DNA from: Thermomicrobiales bacterium
Lineage (GTDB): Bacteria; Chloroflexota; Chloroflexia; Thermomicrobiales; UBA6265
Length of the DNA stretch: 6,945 bases
Reading direction: 5' to 3'
Assembly (NCBI GenBank): GCA_030446955.1
Contig: JAUJMG010000214.1
Span: 1-6,945, forward strand
Shown piece after piece: positions 6,906-6,945 of this stretch (its first letter is position 1; each line of letters opens with the position of its first letter). The translations under genes were made by a program, and so were the position numbers. Under the pieces are notes generated by a model. The model saw only the letters and a list, made by a program, of their open reading frames with translations, was not told the DNA's origin and searched no databases.

Positions 6906-6935
6906 CCTGTCTGCGACAGGCTGCCGACAGGACCA
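6902..6935. repeat. 10-bp perfect inverted repeat upstream of the phosphatase gene
   Basis: TGGTCCTGTC at 6902-6911 is the exact reverse complement of GACAGGACCA at 6926-6935, with a 14-base loop. The loop holds another GACAGG (6915-6920), so CCTGTC (6906-6911) can pair instead with this nearer copy over a three-base loop. The two hairpins exclude each other. The repeat ends 17 bases before the phosphatase start codon on the - strand. There is no T-run beside it, which speaks against an intrinsic terminator. It could be an operator, a 5'-leader structure, or part of an upstream gene not in the window. Confidence 0.55.
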
Positions 6936-6945
6936 CCATGATTCC

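Overview
This is a GC-rich bacterial chromosomal window (about two-thirds G+C by eye) with six tightly packed protein genes, all of recognisable families. Three lie on the + strand (3' end of pheS, pheT, hisD). Three lie on the - strand (a PP2C-type protein phosphatase, a family-2 amidohydrolase and ruvA). The two groups converge in a 77-base spacer at 4392-4468. No RNA gene, CRISPR array, insertion sequence, phage gene or gap over 300 bases was seen.

+ strand: the window opens inside pheS and runs into pheT after 47 bases. Together they encode both subunits of phenylalanyl-tRNA synthetase, in the usual order. After a 150-base gap comes hisD (histidinol dehydrogenase, last enzyme of histidine synthesis), apart from any other his gene in view. 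Both pheT and hisD have clear Shine-Dalgarno sequences.

- strand, read from right to left: a membrane-tail-anchored PP2C Ser/Thr phosphatase with a GTG start, then a TIM-barrel metal-dependent amidohydrolase of unknown substrate, then ruvA (Holliday-junction-binding subunit of RuvAB), also with a GTG start. The amidohydrolase stop and the ruvA start overlap in GTGA. The phosphatase stop touches a possible amidohydrolase start in TAATG. The three are therefore probably one transcript, a mix of signalling, unknown metabolism and DNA repair. ruvB and ruvC are not in the window.

Organism: the PheS fragment carries a four-cysteine segment that, from memory, occurs in Firmicutes- and Chloroflexota-like PheS and is absent from actinobacterial PheS. 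With the high GC and the gene mix, this suggests a high-GC non-actinobacterial lineage such as Thermomicrobia/Sphaerobacter-like Chloroflexota. This is a low-to-moderate-confidence inference.

I see no convincing undescribed system. The points most worth a second look are the coupled phosphatase-amidohydrolase-ruvA operon, and a 10-bp perfect inverted repeat with an alternative inner hairpin plus a 9-bp direct repeat just upstream of the phosphatase start.
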